From: Streptomyces torulosus
Lineage (GTDB): Bacteria > Actinomycetota > Actinomycetes > Streptomycetales > Streptomycetaceae
DNA: 35,819 nt
Direction: 5' to 3'
Assembly: GCF_001419765.1 (NCBI RefSeq)
Contig: NZ_LIRK01000394.1
Coordinates: 1 to 35,819, forward strand
The position numbers and the translations under genes are program-made. Each line of letters starts with the position of its first letter. Position 1 is the stretch's first letter. Below the pieces are notes generated by a model. It was not told the DNA's origin. It saw only the letters and a list, made by a program, of their open reading frames with translations, and made no database searches. Positions 15,289 to 24,201 of this stretch are shown piece after piece.

Positions 15289-16923
15289 ATGGGGGCATCA
15301 GCATCCGGTGCAGGTCAGGACGCCGACGAGGAGGCGCGGCGGCGGCTGAACGCGTACACGTACCTCAGCGCGCCCGAGCGGCTGGAGCACGTCGCGATCA
15401 TGCGGGTCTTCTGCGGAACGCTGCTGGCCGATCTCGCTGTCCCGGACATCATGGCGAAACTGCGCCAGGCCGGTGCTTCCGCCGCAGGACTCGACGCCGA
15501 CACCCTCACGGTCCGACTGGAACAGCTGGTCCAGTGGGGAAACCTGCTCCGCAGCAGCCACACGGTGAACGCGTCCAGCATCAGCGAGTACCAGCGCTCC
15601 CGCGCGCGCTACCAGCTGTCGAAACTGGGCGAACGCATCCAGCGGGACGCCGACGGAGTCCTGGCCGAAGCCGACGCCGCCCGCGAGGTGAGCAACGAAC
15701 TGCTGGCACTGGTTGAGCGCGGACTACGGGCGCTGGCCGACCTCGTGACCGCGCCGGGCGGCGTCGAGCCGCAGGACGGACTGGAGCGGATCAGCACGCT
15801 GTTCGTGCAGTTCACCGAGTTCGCGGACTCCATACGCGACTTCTACGCCTACCTCGGGCAGGTGCTGTCCCGCTACGACCTGGACAGCGCCGAGTACCAG
15901 GGCTTCAAGGAGCTGCTCCTGGACTACGTCGAGGCGATCACGGAGGACGTGGCGTTCCGCGCGCCCCGGATCTCGGCGGCGTTGGACACTCTGTGGCCGC
16001 ACATCCCGGCTCTGCTGAACCAGCTGGACTCCCACGCCCAGGGGCTCACTGGGCTCTCGGCGCAGTCGCAGGTGCAGGGCGAAAGCCGCCCGGACGTCCG
16101 GATCCAGCGCAGCCGGGGCCGCGAATTCGCGGACTGGGAGGGCCTGCGCGGCTGGTTCAGCAACACCGACGGCCAGGGCAGCCAGGTCGACCAGCTACGC
16201 GATGCCACCCTGCGCGCGTTGCAGTCGCTGCTCGCCAACGCCAAGCGGATGCTGCGGTCGGCCACCGGGGAGATGTCCCGGCGCAAGGATCTGCTGCGGC
16301 TGGCCCGCTGGTTCGACGAAGCGGCGCCGCGGGACGCACACGACATCGCCGTCGCCGCATTCGGGCTGTACGGCGCCCGCCATCTGGGCATACCTCCGGC
16401 CACCGACGAGGTGGTGCCCGCCTACACAAGCTGGTGGACCGGTCCCGTGGTCGAAGTACCGGTTGCCCTGCGTGAAAGAGGCAGCCGAGCCCAGCGGGGC
16501 CGGGCCTCAGCAGTGGAGGACCACTCCGCGCAGAAGCAGCTGCTGAGGGAGGCAGCCCGTCAGCGGGCAGCGGCCAGAGCAGCAGCGGCAGACGAACTGC
16601 GCAGCGCGTCGGGCCGGTTCGCCGAGGTACGCCTCACGTCAGCGGCACTCAGCCTGCTCCTGGAGCTGCTGGCCACAGCGCTCGGAAACTCACAACTCAG
16701 CCGGCCCGTCAGCACGGACGGGGAGAGGACGGCGGGGTTCGACCTCGACTCGGCCAGCAGTGAAGACGCCGAACTGCGCATCCGTCTCACCGTGCGCCGG
16801 ACGACGGGCACGCGAACGGTGCTGTACTCGGCCGACGGCGACCTGCTGCTGGACGACCTGGAGCTGGACATCGGTCGCACCTCCGCCGCGGTCGACGGCG
16901 AAGCGGAGGCGAGCGTGTCATGA
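15289..16923 (+). CDS. jetA: Wadjet JetA (TIGR02677/DUF2397)
   Basis: A 544-aa first protein of a Wadjet anti-plasmid operon, belonging to the TIGR02677 (DUF2397) family and acting as the kleisin-like subunit of an SMC complex. The family opening Y-L-S-A-P-E-R-L-E-H-V-A-I-M-R-V-F appears at about residues 20-36. A winged-helix region around 65-110 (L-V-Q-W-G-N-L) and long helices follow, as expected for a kleisin. The ATG at 15289 is the best in-frame start just before the conserved N-terminus, though its ribosome site is weak. The stop overlaps jetB by ATGA. It is divergent from the DUF433 gene, so the promoter must lie in 15056-15288. Confidence 0.92.
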   Translation: MGASASGAGQDADEEARRRLNAYTYLSAPERLEHVAIMRVFCGTLLADLAVPDIMAKLRQAGASAAGLDADTLTVRLEQLVQWGNLLRSSHTVNASSISEYQRSRARYQLSKLGERIQRDADGVLAEADAAREVSNELLALVERGLRALADLVTAPGGVEPQDGLERISTLFVQFTEFADSIRDFYAYLGQVLSRYDLDSAEYQGFKELLLDYVEAITEDVAFRAPRISAALDTLWPHIPALLNQLDSHAQGLTGLSAQSQVQGESRPDVRIQRSRGREFADWEGLRGWFSNTDGQGSQVDQLRDATLRALQSLLANAKRMLRSATGEMSRRKDLLRLARWFDEAAPRDAHDIAVAAFGLYGARHLGIPPATDEVVPAYTSWWTGPVVEVPVALRERGSRAQRGRASAVEDHSAQKQLLREAARQRAAARAAAADELRSASGRFAEVRLTSAALSLLLELLATALGNSQLSRPVSTDGERTAGFDLDSASSEDAELRIRLTVRRTTGTRTVLYSADGDLLLDDLELDIGRTSAAVDGEAEASVS

Positions 16924-18245
16924 CCCTCCCCTCGACTCACGACGTAGCCCTGGCAGCCGAGCGCCGCACCGCCGCCCGGTTGCTGCTCGCCCACCCGCTG
17001 ATCGCGTCGGACGGCCCCCACGCCGACCTCTTCCCGCTGATCCGCAGGCACGCCGACTGGCTGGGCAAACGGTTCCAGCAGGTGCTCGGCTACCGCCTGC
17101 TGGTCGACAGCTCCTACGCCCGGCTGTTCAAGGCGGGGCTGGGGACGGGTTCGGGTCATCGGTTGGAGCGCTCCACCGGCACTCCGTTCACCCCACACAC
17201 GTACGCCTGCCTCGCGCTGGCCCTGTCCGTGCTGGTGACCGCGCCCGAGCAAATGCTGCTGTCACACCTGGTCGCCGATATCAGGGCTGCCGCAGCCGAC
17301 GCCGGGATCGAGCTGGAGGAAACAGGCCGGGCGGCCGGGAAACGGACCCTGGTCGCGGCGCTGCGCCAGCTCGTCGACTGGGGCGTGCTCATCGAGACCG
17401 AGGGCCATGTGGCCGCGCTTGCGCAGGATGCGGGCGGAGAAGCCCTGATCACGATAGATCGGGAGCTGGCACGCGTGGTCGTCGCTGGCCCGCTCTCCCA
17501 GGCACGGGACGGCGCCGACCTGGTCCGGCGGGCAGCCGACCCGGGCTTCGGCGGACCACGCACCTACGTGCGCCGGATGCTCGTCGAGACACCCGTCGTC
17601 CACCTCGACGAGCTGACAGACGCCGAGCGTGACTGGCTGCGCACCCGGCAGCGCCGGGAGGCCCAGGCTTTCTCCGAACTCCTGAGCCTGGAGATGGAGA
17701 TCCGCGCCGAGGGCGTGGCGCTGGTGGACCCCGAAGAAGAGCTCACGGATCTACACCTGCCGGGCACCGGGACCGTCGCACAGGCCGCGCTCCTGCTGGC
17801 GGAGCGGCTCGTGGAACGGCTTCGGCCGCAGGAACCGGGGCATCCGGCGACCGGCGGGACGCTCGTCATCGGGGTGGCCGTCCCGGACGGCCTGGTGGAT
17901 GAAGTACTGGCCGGGCTGATCGCCGAGTACGGGCACCGCAGCAACTGGCAACGCGGCTACCTGGAGGACCTTCCCTCCCTGCGAGAGGCCGTACTGGACC
18001 TGCTGGTCCGCATGCGGCTGATGGCCCGCGCGGGCCGGCTGCGCGCCGAGGGCGAAGGACTGCCGGAGGGGTACGTCGAAGAGGCGTCGGAAGGACGCAC
18101 GGTGACCGGTGTCCATGGCGCACGGCCCGGCGGCGACGGCTGGGTGCTGCTGGCAGCAGCGGCCCGCTACGCCACCCAAGTCACGGTGCGCCTGGCCGCC
18201 GCAGCCGACAAAGGCACAGACGTTCAAGAGGAGTTGCCGCTATGA
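16920..18245 (+). CDS. jetB: Wadjet JetB (TIGR02678/DUF2398)
   Basis: A 441-aa protein of the TIGR02678 (DUF2398) family, the KITE-like winged-helix partner of the SMC complex. Visible family features are an early A-A-R-L-L-L-A-H-P-L-I helix, F-P-L-I-R-R-H-A-D-W-L with W-L near residue 42, and the segment R-T-L-V-A-A-L-R-Q-L-V-D-W-G-V-L near 145-160 typical of winged helices. The ATG overlaps the jetA stop and the TGA overlaps the jetC start, both by 4 bases, giving one tightly coupled operon. Length fits the family. Confidence 0.92.
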   Translation: MTLPSTHDVALAAERRTAARLLLAHPLIASDGPHADLFPLIRRHADWLGKRFQQVLGYRLLVDSSYARLFKAGLGTGSGHRLERSTGTPFTPHTYACLALALSVLVTAPEQMLLSHLVADIRAAAADAGIELEETGRAAGKRTLVAALRQLVDWGVLIETEGHVAALAQDAGGEALITIDRELARVVVAGPLSQARDGADLVRRAADPGFGGPRTYVRRMLVETPVVHLDELTDAERDWLRTRQRREAQAFSELLSLEMEIRAEGVALVDPEEELTDLHLPGTGTVAQAALLLAERLVERLRPQEPGHPATGGTLVIGVAVPDGLVDEVLAGLIAEYGHRSNWQRGYLEDLPSLREAVLDLLVRMRLMARAGRLRAEGEGLPEGYVEEASEGRTVTGVHGARPGGDGWVLLAAAARYATQVTVRLAAAADKGTDVQEELPL

Positions 18246-21200
18246 CCACCGACGCGCGTGGCCTCGTTCCGCTGCCGCGTTCCGGCGCTGCGACACCCAC
18301 CGGCCCTGCGACGACCGCTGGCACCCGCTTCCGGCTGCACCGGGCGGGCATCCAGAACGTCTGGCAGTACGACGAGCAGGAGTTCTCCTTCGGCGACGGA
18401 CGCCTGCTGCTGCGTGGCAAGAACGGCGCGGGCAAGTCCAAGGCCCTGGAGATGCTGCTCCCGTATCTTCTGGACGGCGACTCCCGGGCGCTGGACGCGA
18501 CCGGCACCGGCCGCACCACGCTTGCCTGGCTGATGCTGGACGGGTTCGAGCAGACCAATCGTCTCGGGTATCTGTGGGTGGAGTTCCGGGGCACGGCCGA
18601 CGACGGCGGTCACCGCCACCTGACGCTCGGTGCCGCCATCCGCGCCTCGAAGTCGACGCAGAAGGCGCTGCCGACGTTCTTCGTCACCCCGCTGCGGATC
18701 GGTGAGGACCTGCACCTGGTCGAGGCCGGTAAGCCGCTGCCAGTCGACCGGCTCAAGGAGATCGTCGGCTCCGACAACACGACCGACCGTGCAGTCCAGC
18801 ACCGCTCGCGCGTGGCCCGGGACCTGTTCGGCATCACCGACGCGACGCGCTACCGCAATCTCACCCAGCTCCTCCACCGGCTGCGGCGCCCGACGGTCGG
18901 CGACCGGATCGAACACGGGGGCCTGGTCTCCCTACTGAGCGAGACCCTGCCGGGGCTCGACGAGGACGTGGTCGAGAAGGTGGCGCGCAACCTGCACGAC
19001 CTCGACGCCGTACGGGACGAACTCGGCCGCCTGGAACGCACCGACACGGCACTGCGCACCTTCCTCACCAGTTATCGCGGCTACCTGGCCGGAGTCCTGC
19101 GCACCTCCGCGCAGAGAGTGAGCCACGAACTGGGCGTCCTCGCGCAGCGGCGCCGGGCGGCCGGAGACGCCGCACAGCGGACGAGCGACCTGCGGACGCA
19201 GGAGGAGGAGTCGGAGGGCCGACTGGAGACCCTGCGCGACGAGGAACAGAACGCCCGGACCGACCTGGCCGCCCTGCACGCCAGTCACGCCTACCGCAGC
19301 CTGCGCGAACTGTCGGAGCGCCGCGGCACGGTGGAGGCGCTGCACACCGCCGCCGTGGCCGCGTTCACCACCTTGCGCAACGCCTATGACGCGGAGGAGG
19401 GCTCGGCGGAGCGGCTGGCCGAAGGTGTCGAACACCTCGGAAGCCGGCTGGCCGAGCTGGGAACCGAACACCGGGAGTTGCTGACGCAGGCGGAGAAGGC
19501 GGGGCTTCCCACCGGCCATCTCGGCGAGGCGGTGGCTCTGCCACGCACGGTTCTAGCCCAGGCCACCGAGACCGAGTTGACGACTCCGGACGGGGAGACG
19601 CGTACCGTACGGCACCGGTCGGTGGCCCGCGTGGACACAGTCACGGCGCAGGAGGGGCTGAGGTCCTGGCAGAACCAGTTGGAGGACGCCGAGGCGGTCG
19701 CGAGAAACCGGGCCCGGATGGTTCAGGAGGTGACCCACCTCATCTCAAGGGCGGACGAGGCCCGGGTCGCGGCAGCTCAGGCCGATGCCGAGCGGGAACG
19801 GCTGGAAGGCGAGGCGGAAGAGGCCGCCGGCCATCTCGACGGCAGCCGTCAGAAGGTCGCCGAGGAGAGCGGCGCCTACTCCCGTCAAGTCGCCGAGTGG
19901 GCGGTGCGCACTCGGACTGCGCTGGGTCCCGACTGCCCGTCGCTGGACACCGTCCACGCCACCGTCGGCCACGAGACCTCTACCGACGCTCCGTTCGCGG
20001 ACCGCACACTGCCGCCCGATATCGACAGCCAGGCGCGGCGGGCAGCTCAGGCCGCGTTGGAGCCGTACGGCGAGGGACTCACCGGACGCCGGGACGCCCT
20101 GGCACTCGGCGTCAACCGGCTCGGCGAGGAACTCGACCACCTGGCGGAGCAGAAGCGGGACTGGGAGCAACGTACCGACCCCGAGCCACCGGCCCCGCAC
20201 CATCGCGCCGCTGCGAGGACGTCGGGCAGTGGAGCCCCTTTCTACCGGCTCGTGGACTTCGTGGACGGCGTGGCTCCGGCCGACCGAGCCGGTCTGGAAG
20301 GGGCGCTGGAGGCGAGTGGAATCCTGGACGCGTGGGTGAGTGCGGGCGGCATCCTTCTCGATCCGCGCACCCGGGACACCCTTCTCCAGCCGGGTCCCGC
20401 GCTGTCCGACGGGCCGACTCTCGTCTCGGCCCTGCGCCCAGCCCCTGAACCGGGTTGCGGCGTCACCTTCGAGCAGATTGGGGGTCTCCTGGCCACCATC
20501 GCACTCGCATCGGCACAGGAGACCGCTGCGCACAACGCGGTTTTCTACGACGGCAGTTGGCGTTTGGGCGTGCTCAGCGGTCGTCATGAGAAAGGCGACA
20601 CCGAGTACGTGGGGGCCGCCGTACGCGCCGAGACTCGGCGACGCATTCTCGCCGAGCTGGAGGAGCGGATCACACAGACTCAGCAGCGGCTGGCCGATGC
20701 CCGTGAGGAACTCGCCGTAGCCGATGCCATGCGTCGGGCTCTCACGCTCGCGGAACGGGATTTCCCCAGGGCACGGAATCTCGCGGACGCGTGGAGCAGG
20801 ACCGAATCAGCCGAGCGGACTCTGCGCGACCTGACCGCCAAGGCGACCCGGGCGGCGCGGCTGGCCGAGGAGACCCGCGCTCTCGCGGTGTCGGCGCGGA
20901 CCGAGGCGGATGCCACCGCGACCGCCCACGACCTGCCCGGCGACCCCGCCTCCCTGGACCGTGTGCGCACCGCACTGGCTGGTCTGCTCAGCGGTATCGG
21001 GCATTTGCGCAGGGCCGTCAGCGGCACGGGCGAGCGGCTCGGTACGAACCAGGCCGATGCCGACCGGTACGGACGCGCCCGAGAGGATCGCCTGGCCGCG
21101 GACGAGAGCTACCGGCTCCACCTCGCTGAACTGCGCACCGCTGAGCAGGACCTGCGCACCCGCGAGGAGGCCATCGGGTCGTCCGAGGAGGAGATCCTCT

Positions 21201-22498
21201 CCCGCGAGCAGGAGTCCAAGCAGCGCATCGCGAACGCCGTCCAAGCGCTCCCCGCGGCGCAACGAGCTCGCGACGATTTCCACGACCTGCGCGTGCGCGC
21301 GGAGGAGGACGAGAAGCGTCTGCGCGGGACCCTGGCGGACCAGGAAACGGCGGTCATCGACACCGGCAGCGCTCTTCGCGGTGCTCTCGGCCGCCCGGAG
21401 GTGGTGCTCGGCGCCGGCCTTGACCGGTCCTCGCTGCCCGAGTACGTGTCGGACGATCCCAGCGCGGACGTCCGCAGCCGTCTGCGAGCGCTGCGGGCCC
21501 TCGCCGACGCCGTAGAGCAGGCCCTCGGCCGCCCGAAGGGCGAAGTTTCGGACAGCACCCTGCTCAACCGGCACACCGACCTGCGCGACCAACTGGCGGG
21601 CGGGTACGACGCACAGCTGGAGGAACGCGACGGCATCAAGGTGTGCCGTTTGGTCGACGACCACGGGTCCCATGACGTCGCGGCGGTGGGCGAGCGGATT
21701 GCTCTCCAGGCCGCGGAGGCCCGAGGGCGGCTCACCGAGCGCGAACGCGAGGTGTTCCAGCGGTTCCTGACCGGTGAGCTCGGGGACCACCTCTCGGCGC
21801 AGGTCATCACCGCGGCGAACCTGGTCGCGGCTCTCAACGACACCCTGCGGACCGTGCGCACCTCCCACGGACTCGGCGTCGAGTTGCTGTGGAAGCTGGA
21901 CGAGGACGTGGACGCGGATGTGCGCGCGGCCGTCGAGCTGCTGCGCAGTCCGTCGAGCCTGAGGACGCGCGACCAGACCGAGCAGCTGCGCGAGGTGCTG
22001 CAACGCCGGATCGAGGACGCCCGCCGTGCCGACCCGTCAGCCGGTTACGCCGCCCATCTGCGGACCGCGCTGGACTACCGCGACTGGTTCCGCTTCCACA
22101 CCTTCGTGGTCGATGACGCGGCTCCGGGCCGCCGTAGGAAACTGACCGGCCGGACCGGGCTCAGCCAGGGCGAACAACGCGTGCTCTCCTACCTCGTGCT
22201 CTTCGCCGCAGCTGCCGCCCACTTCACGAGCCTCGCCGAGTCGGCACCGCACGCGCCACGCCTGATCCTCCTGGATGACGCCTTCGCCAAGGTCGACGAG
22301 CCCACCCACGGCCGGCTGGGCCGTATCCTCGTAGACCTCGATCTCGACTTCGTCCTCACCAGCGAGCGGCTCATGGGCAACTGGCCGGAGGTTCCGTCCC
22401 TGCACATCTACGAGTGCCTCCGTGATCCCCACGTACGCGGCGTGGCCACCCTGCACTACACCTGGAACGGCCGGCACCGGCGTCTGGTGTCCGTATGA
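18242..22498 (+). CDS. jetC: Wadjet JetC SMC-like ATPase (TIGR02680)
   Basis: A 1418-aa SMC/MukB-like ATPase that would load on and extrude plasmid DNA. The Walker A motif is G-K-N-G-A-G-K-S at residues 59-66. The middle 1000 residues are coiled coil rich in Glu, Arg and Ala, with a globular interruption near residues 640-800 that may be the hinge. The C-terminal head has the signature L-S-Q-G-E-Q-R and Walker B L-I-L-L-D-D-A-F, then the D-loop A-K-V-D-E. It is full length with no frameshift. Four-base overlaps on both sides join it to jetB and jetD. It belongs to the TIGR02680 family that accompanies TIGR02677/78/79 proteins. Confidence 0.95.
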   Translation: MTTDARGLVPLPRSGAATPTGPATTAGTRFRLHRAGIQNVWQYDEQEFSFGDGRLLLRGKNGAGKSKALEMLLPYLLDGDSRALDATGTGRTTLAWLMLDGFEQTNRLGYLWVEFRGTADDGGHRHLTLGAAIRASKSTQKALPTFFVTPLRIGEDLHLVEAGKPLPVDRLKEIVGSDNTTDRAVQHRSRVARDLFGITDATRYRNLTQLLHRLRRPTVGDRIEHGGLVSLLSETLPGLDEDVVEKVARNLHDLDAVRDELGRLERTDTALRTFLTSYRGYLAGVLRTSAQRVSHELGVLAQRRRAAGDAAQRTSDLRTQEEESEGRLETLRDEEQNARTDLAALHASHAYRSLRELSERRGTVEALHTAAVAAFTTLRNAYDAEEGSAERLAEGVEHLGSRLAELGTEHRELLTQAEKAGLPTGHLGEAVALPRTVLAQATETELTTPDGETRTVRHRSVARVDTVTAQEGLRSWQNQLEDAEAVARNRARMVQEVTHLISRADEARVAAAQADAERERLEGEAEEAAGHLDGSRQKVAEESGAYSRQVAEWAVRTRTALGPDCPSLDTVHATVGHETSTDAPFADRTLPPDIDSQARRAAQAALEPYGEGLTGRRDALALGVNRLGEELDHLAEQKRDWEQRTDPEPPAPHHRAAARTSGSGAPFYRLVDFVDGVAPADRAGLEGALEASGILDAWVSAGGILLDPRTRDTLLQPGPALSDGPTLVSALRPAPEPGCGVTFEQIGGLLATIALASAQETAAHNAVFYDGSWRLGVLSGRHEKGDTEYVGAAVRAETRRRILAELEERITQTQQRLADAREELAVADAMRRALTLAERDFPRARNLADAWSRTESAERTLRDLTAKATRAARLAEETRALAVSARTEADATATAHDLPGDPASLDRVRTALAGLLSGIGHLRRAVSGTGERLGTNQADADRYGRAREDRLAADESYRLHLAELRTAEQDLRTREEAIGSSEEEILSREQESKQRIANAVQALPAAQRARDDFHDLRVRAEEDEKRLRGTLADQETAVIDTGSALRGALGRPEVVLGAGLDRSSLPEYVSDDPSADVRSRLRALRALADAVEQALGRPKGEVSDSTLLNRHTDLRDQLAGGYDAQLEERDGIKVCRLVDDHGSHDVAAVGERIALQAAEARGRLTEREREVFQRFLTGELGDHLSAQVITAANLVAALNDTLRTVRTSHGLGVELLWKLDEDVDADVRAAVELLRSPSSLRTRDQTEQLREVLQRRIEDARRADPSAGYAAHLRTALDYRDWFRFHTFVVDDAAPGRRRKLTGRTGLSQGEQRVLSYLVLFAAAAAHFTSLAESAPHAPRLILLDDAFAKVDEPTHGRLGRILVDLDLDFVLTSERLMGNWPEVPSLHIYECLRDPHVRGVATLHYTWNGRHRRLVSV

Positions 22499-23766
22499 GC
22501 GGGCTGCCCGCCGCAACGCGCGACTGGCTGACGGGACCTGGACTCACCCGGCTCTGGCAGGGCGCCCGTAAACGCCTGGAAAGCAACGGCGTGCAGGCCA
22601 CGGGTTCGCTAAGGCTGACCGCGATGAACGCCCAGGAACGCAATGCCCTGTCTCTCCTGCTGGGCAAACCCCTCACAGGTGCCGCCGTGACCATACGGCT
22701 CGACGTGCTCGACGCACGGCTACGCGCCTCGGCCGCCGGTCTCGGCCTCAGACAGACCCTGGAGGAACTCGGCCCGCCACTCACCGACCGCCGTGCCGCC
22801 CGCGCGGACGTTGCGGCACGGCGGGAACAGGTGTGGTCGTCCCTCGCTTCGTCACTGGACACCTCCCCGCTCGCCGACCAGGAATGGCCCCGGCAGTGGT
22901 ACGACCTGCTGCGCCGTACCGGCGTTCCGAAGGGAGTGACGCCCGAAGCGGCGATATGGACACTCCAGCAAGCGGTCCAAGTCCTCACCACTCTCCTCGG
23001 ACCCGAGCGGGGCAGCACACTCGGCCGAGGAGAACTCGCCGCCATGGCGACCGGCTCCGCGCACGGCCTGGACGACGGCACCTGGCTCGCACGTCTCGTC
23101 CAACGCGGCGTCGCCCTCGCCCACGGCACTGAGTTCCCCGACGACGCGGCCGGTCGACGAGCTCTGTGGCGGCTGGTGTCCGTCACTCCGGACGAGGTTT
23201 CCAGCGCGGTCCTGACGTACGGGTTGCGGCCCGACGGCGAGGGCTGGCGGGAGCGCGCCCTACGGGAGCGGGCCGATCATCACGCCGAAGTTCACGTCAC
23301 ACCGCGCGACCTGCATGCCCTTCGGCTGCAACTGCCCGCCGGAACGCTGATCCACATCTGTGAGAATCCGCGCGTGGTTGAAGCCGCGGCGGACGCGGCC
23401 TGCGTCCAGCCCCTCGTGTGCACGTCCGGCAGCGCCGCCACCGTGGTCTTCACGCTTCTTGACGCCCTCGCCGCCACGGGTTGCCGCTTCGCGTACCACG
23501 GCGACTTCGACTGGCCGGGGATCGCTCTGGCCAACCGGGTCATCCGCCGCTACGAAGCCCGGCCGTGGCGCATGGGCACCGCGGATTACGAGCATCTGGC
23601 CGCTCGCAGTCAGGCCGAGGGCATCCCTCAACTGGCACTCGACGGCCAGCCGGTCGACGCGGACTGGGACCCGGATCTCGCCCCTGCCATGACCGCCCTC
23701 GGCGTCGCGCTCCATGAGGAGGCCACTCTCGACCTCTTGGTGGCCGACCTGTCACGCCAGGCGTAG
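22495..23766 (+). CDS. jetD: Wadjet JetD Toprim nuclease (TIGR02679/DUF2399)
   Basis: A 423-aa nuclease subunit of Wadjet, which cuts circular DNA once the SMC motor has finished loop extrusion. The C-terminal Toprim-like domain shows the acidic residue E290 in I-C-E-N-P-R-V-V and the motif H-G-D-F-D-W-P-G with D337 and D339. These are the expected metal ligands of the topoisomerase VI A-like fold. The N-terminal part (DUF3322-like arm region) includes a helical segment near residues 60-110. The ATG overlaps the jetC stop. It ends the operon, 11 bp from the convergent small membrane gene. All residues needed for activity seem present. Confidence 0.93.
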   Translation: MSGLPAATRDWLTGPGLTRLWQGARKRLESNGVQATGSLRLTAMNAQERNALSLLLGKPLTGAAVTIRLDVLDARLRASAAGLGLRQTLEELGPPLTDRRAARADVAARREQVWSSLASSLDTSPLADQEWPRQWYDLLRRTGVPKGVTPEAAIWTLQQAVQVLTTLLGPERGSTLGRGELAAMATGSAHGLDDGTWLARLVQRGVALAHGTEFPDDAAGRRALWRLVSVTPDEVSSAVLTYGLRPDGEGWRERALRERADHHAEVHVTPRDLHALRLQLPAGTLIHICENPRVVEAAADAACVQPLVCTSGSAATVVFTLLDALAATGCRFAYHGDFDWPGIALANRVIRRYEARPWRMGTADYEHLAARSQAEGIPQLALDGQPVDADWDPDLAPAMTALGVALHEEATLDLLVADLSRQA

Positions 23767-23777
23767 AGACATCGGCA

Positions 23778-24065
23778 CTATGCCGGGTCCCGGGAGCCGA
23801 CCTGTTCCGAGGGCCCCCGGCCTGGGCGGGTTTCCGACTCGGACACCGCCCCGGAGTCGGAAGCGGCAGCAGAGTCAGCGCCATGCCGTCCCCCGGAGCC
23901 CTGTGACGGCGGCGTGCCTCCACCCTGGCGCCAGGCCGAGTAGAGAACGGCCGCGGCGGAGGTGCTCGCGATGACCTGATCGGAAGGCAGATTCAAGGCG
24001 ATCAGAGCTGCGGGCGTGCCGACGATGATGGCGAAGGCGCAGAGATCGGCCGTGCGCTGACGCAT
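23778..24065 (-). CDS. Small membrane protein with disordered Ser/Gly tail
   Basis: A short protein of 95 aa. One or two hydrophobic segments occupy about residues 8-45 (L-C-A-F-A-I-I-V-G-T-P-A-A-L-I-A-L), followed by a hydrophilic tail rich in Gly, Ser and Pro. Two ATGs are possible: 24071 lies directly on the ribosome site, while 24065 has GAAAGG six bases upstream and is preferred. It is convergent with jetD and divergent from the NaeI-like gene, so it may share a promoter region with the latter. The family is not recognised; small proteins of this build are frequent in Streptomyces. Confidence 0.55.
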   Translation of the reverse strand: MRQRTADLCAFAIIVGTPAALIALNLPSDQVIASTSAAAVLYSAWRQGGGTPPSQGSGGRHGADSAAASDSGAVSESETRPGRGPSEQVGSRDPA

Positions 24066-24201
24066 CGACATCCTTTCTCACGTAGCGATTTGCGGCTGGG
24101 GTGACCACGGTGCCGGACGTCCACGACGCCCGGAAGTTCGATCTTCCGATCAGATAGATTGAATACTCTTTTGAGGAGATCGAAGGGGCGGGGGCGAGGA
24201 C

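Noticed and set aside
20807..22003. Minus-strand frame of 398 codons inside jetC
   Set aside because: It is the antisense shadow of a well supported SMC ATPase gene, with no independent motifs.
24137..24184. Inverted TTCGATC/GATCGAA pair before the NaeI-like gene as an operator
   Set aside because: Arms of only 7 bp, 34 bp apart, are too weak to support a regulatory call.
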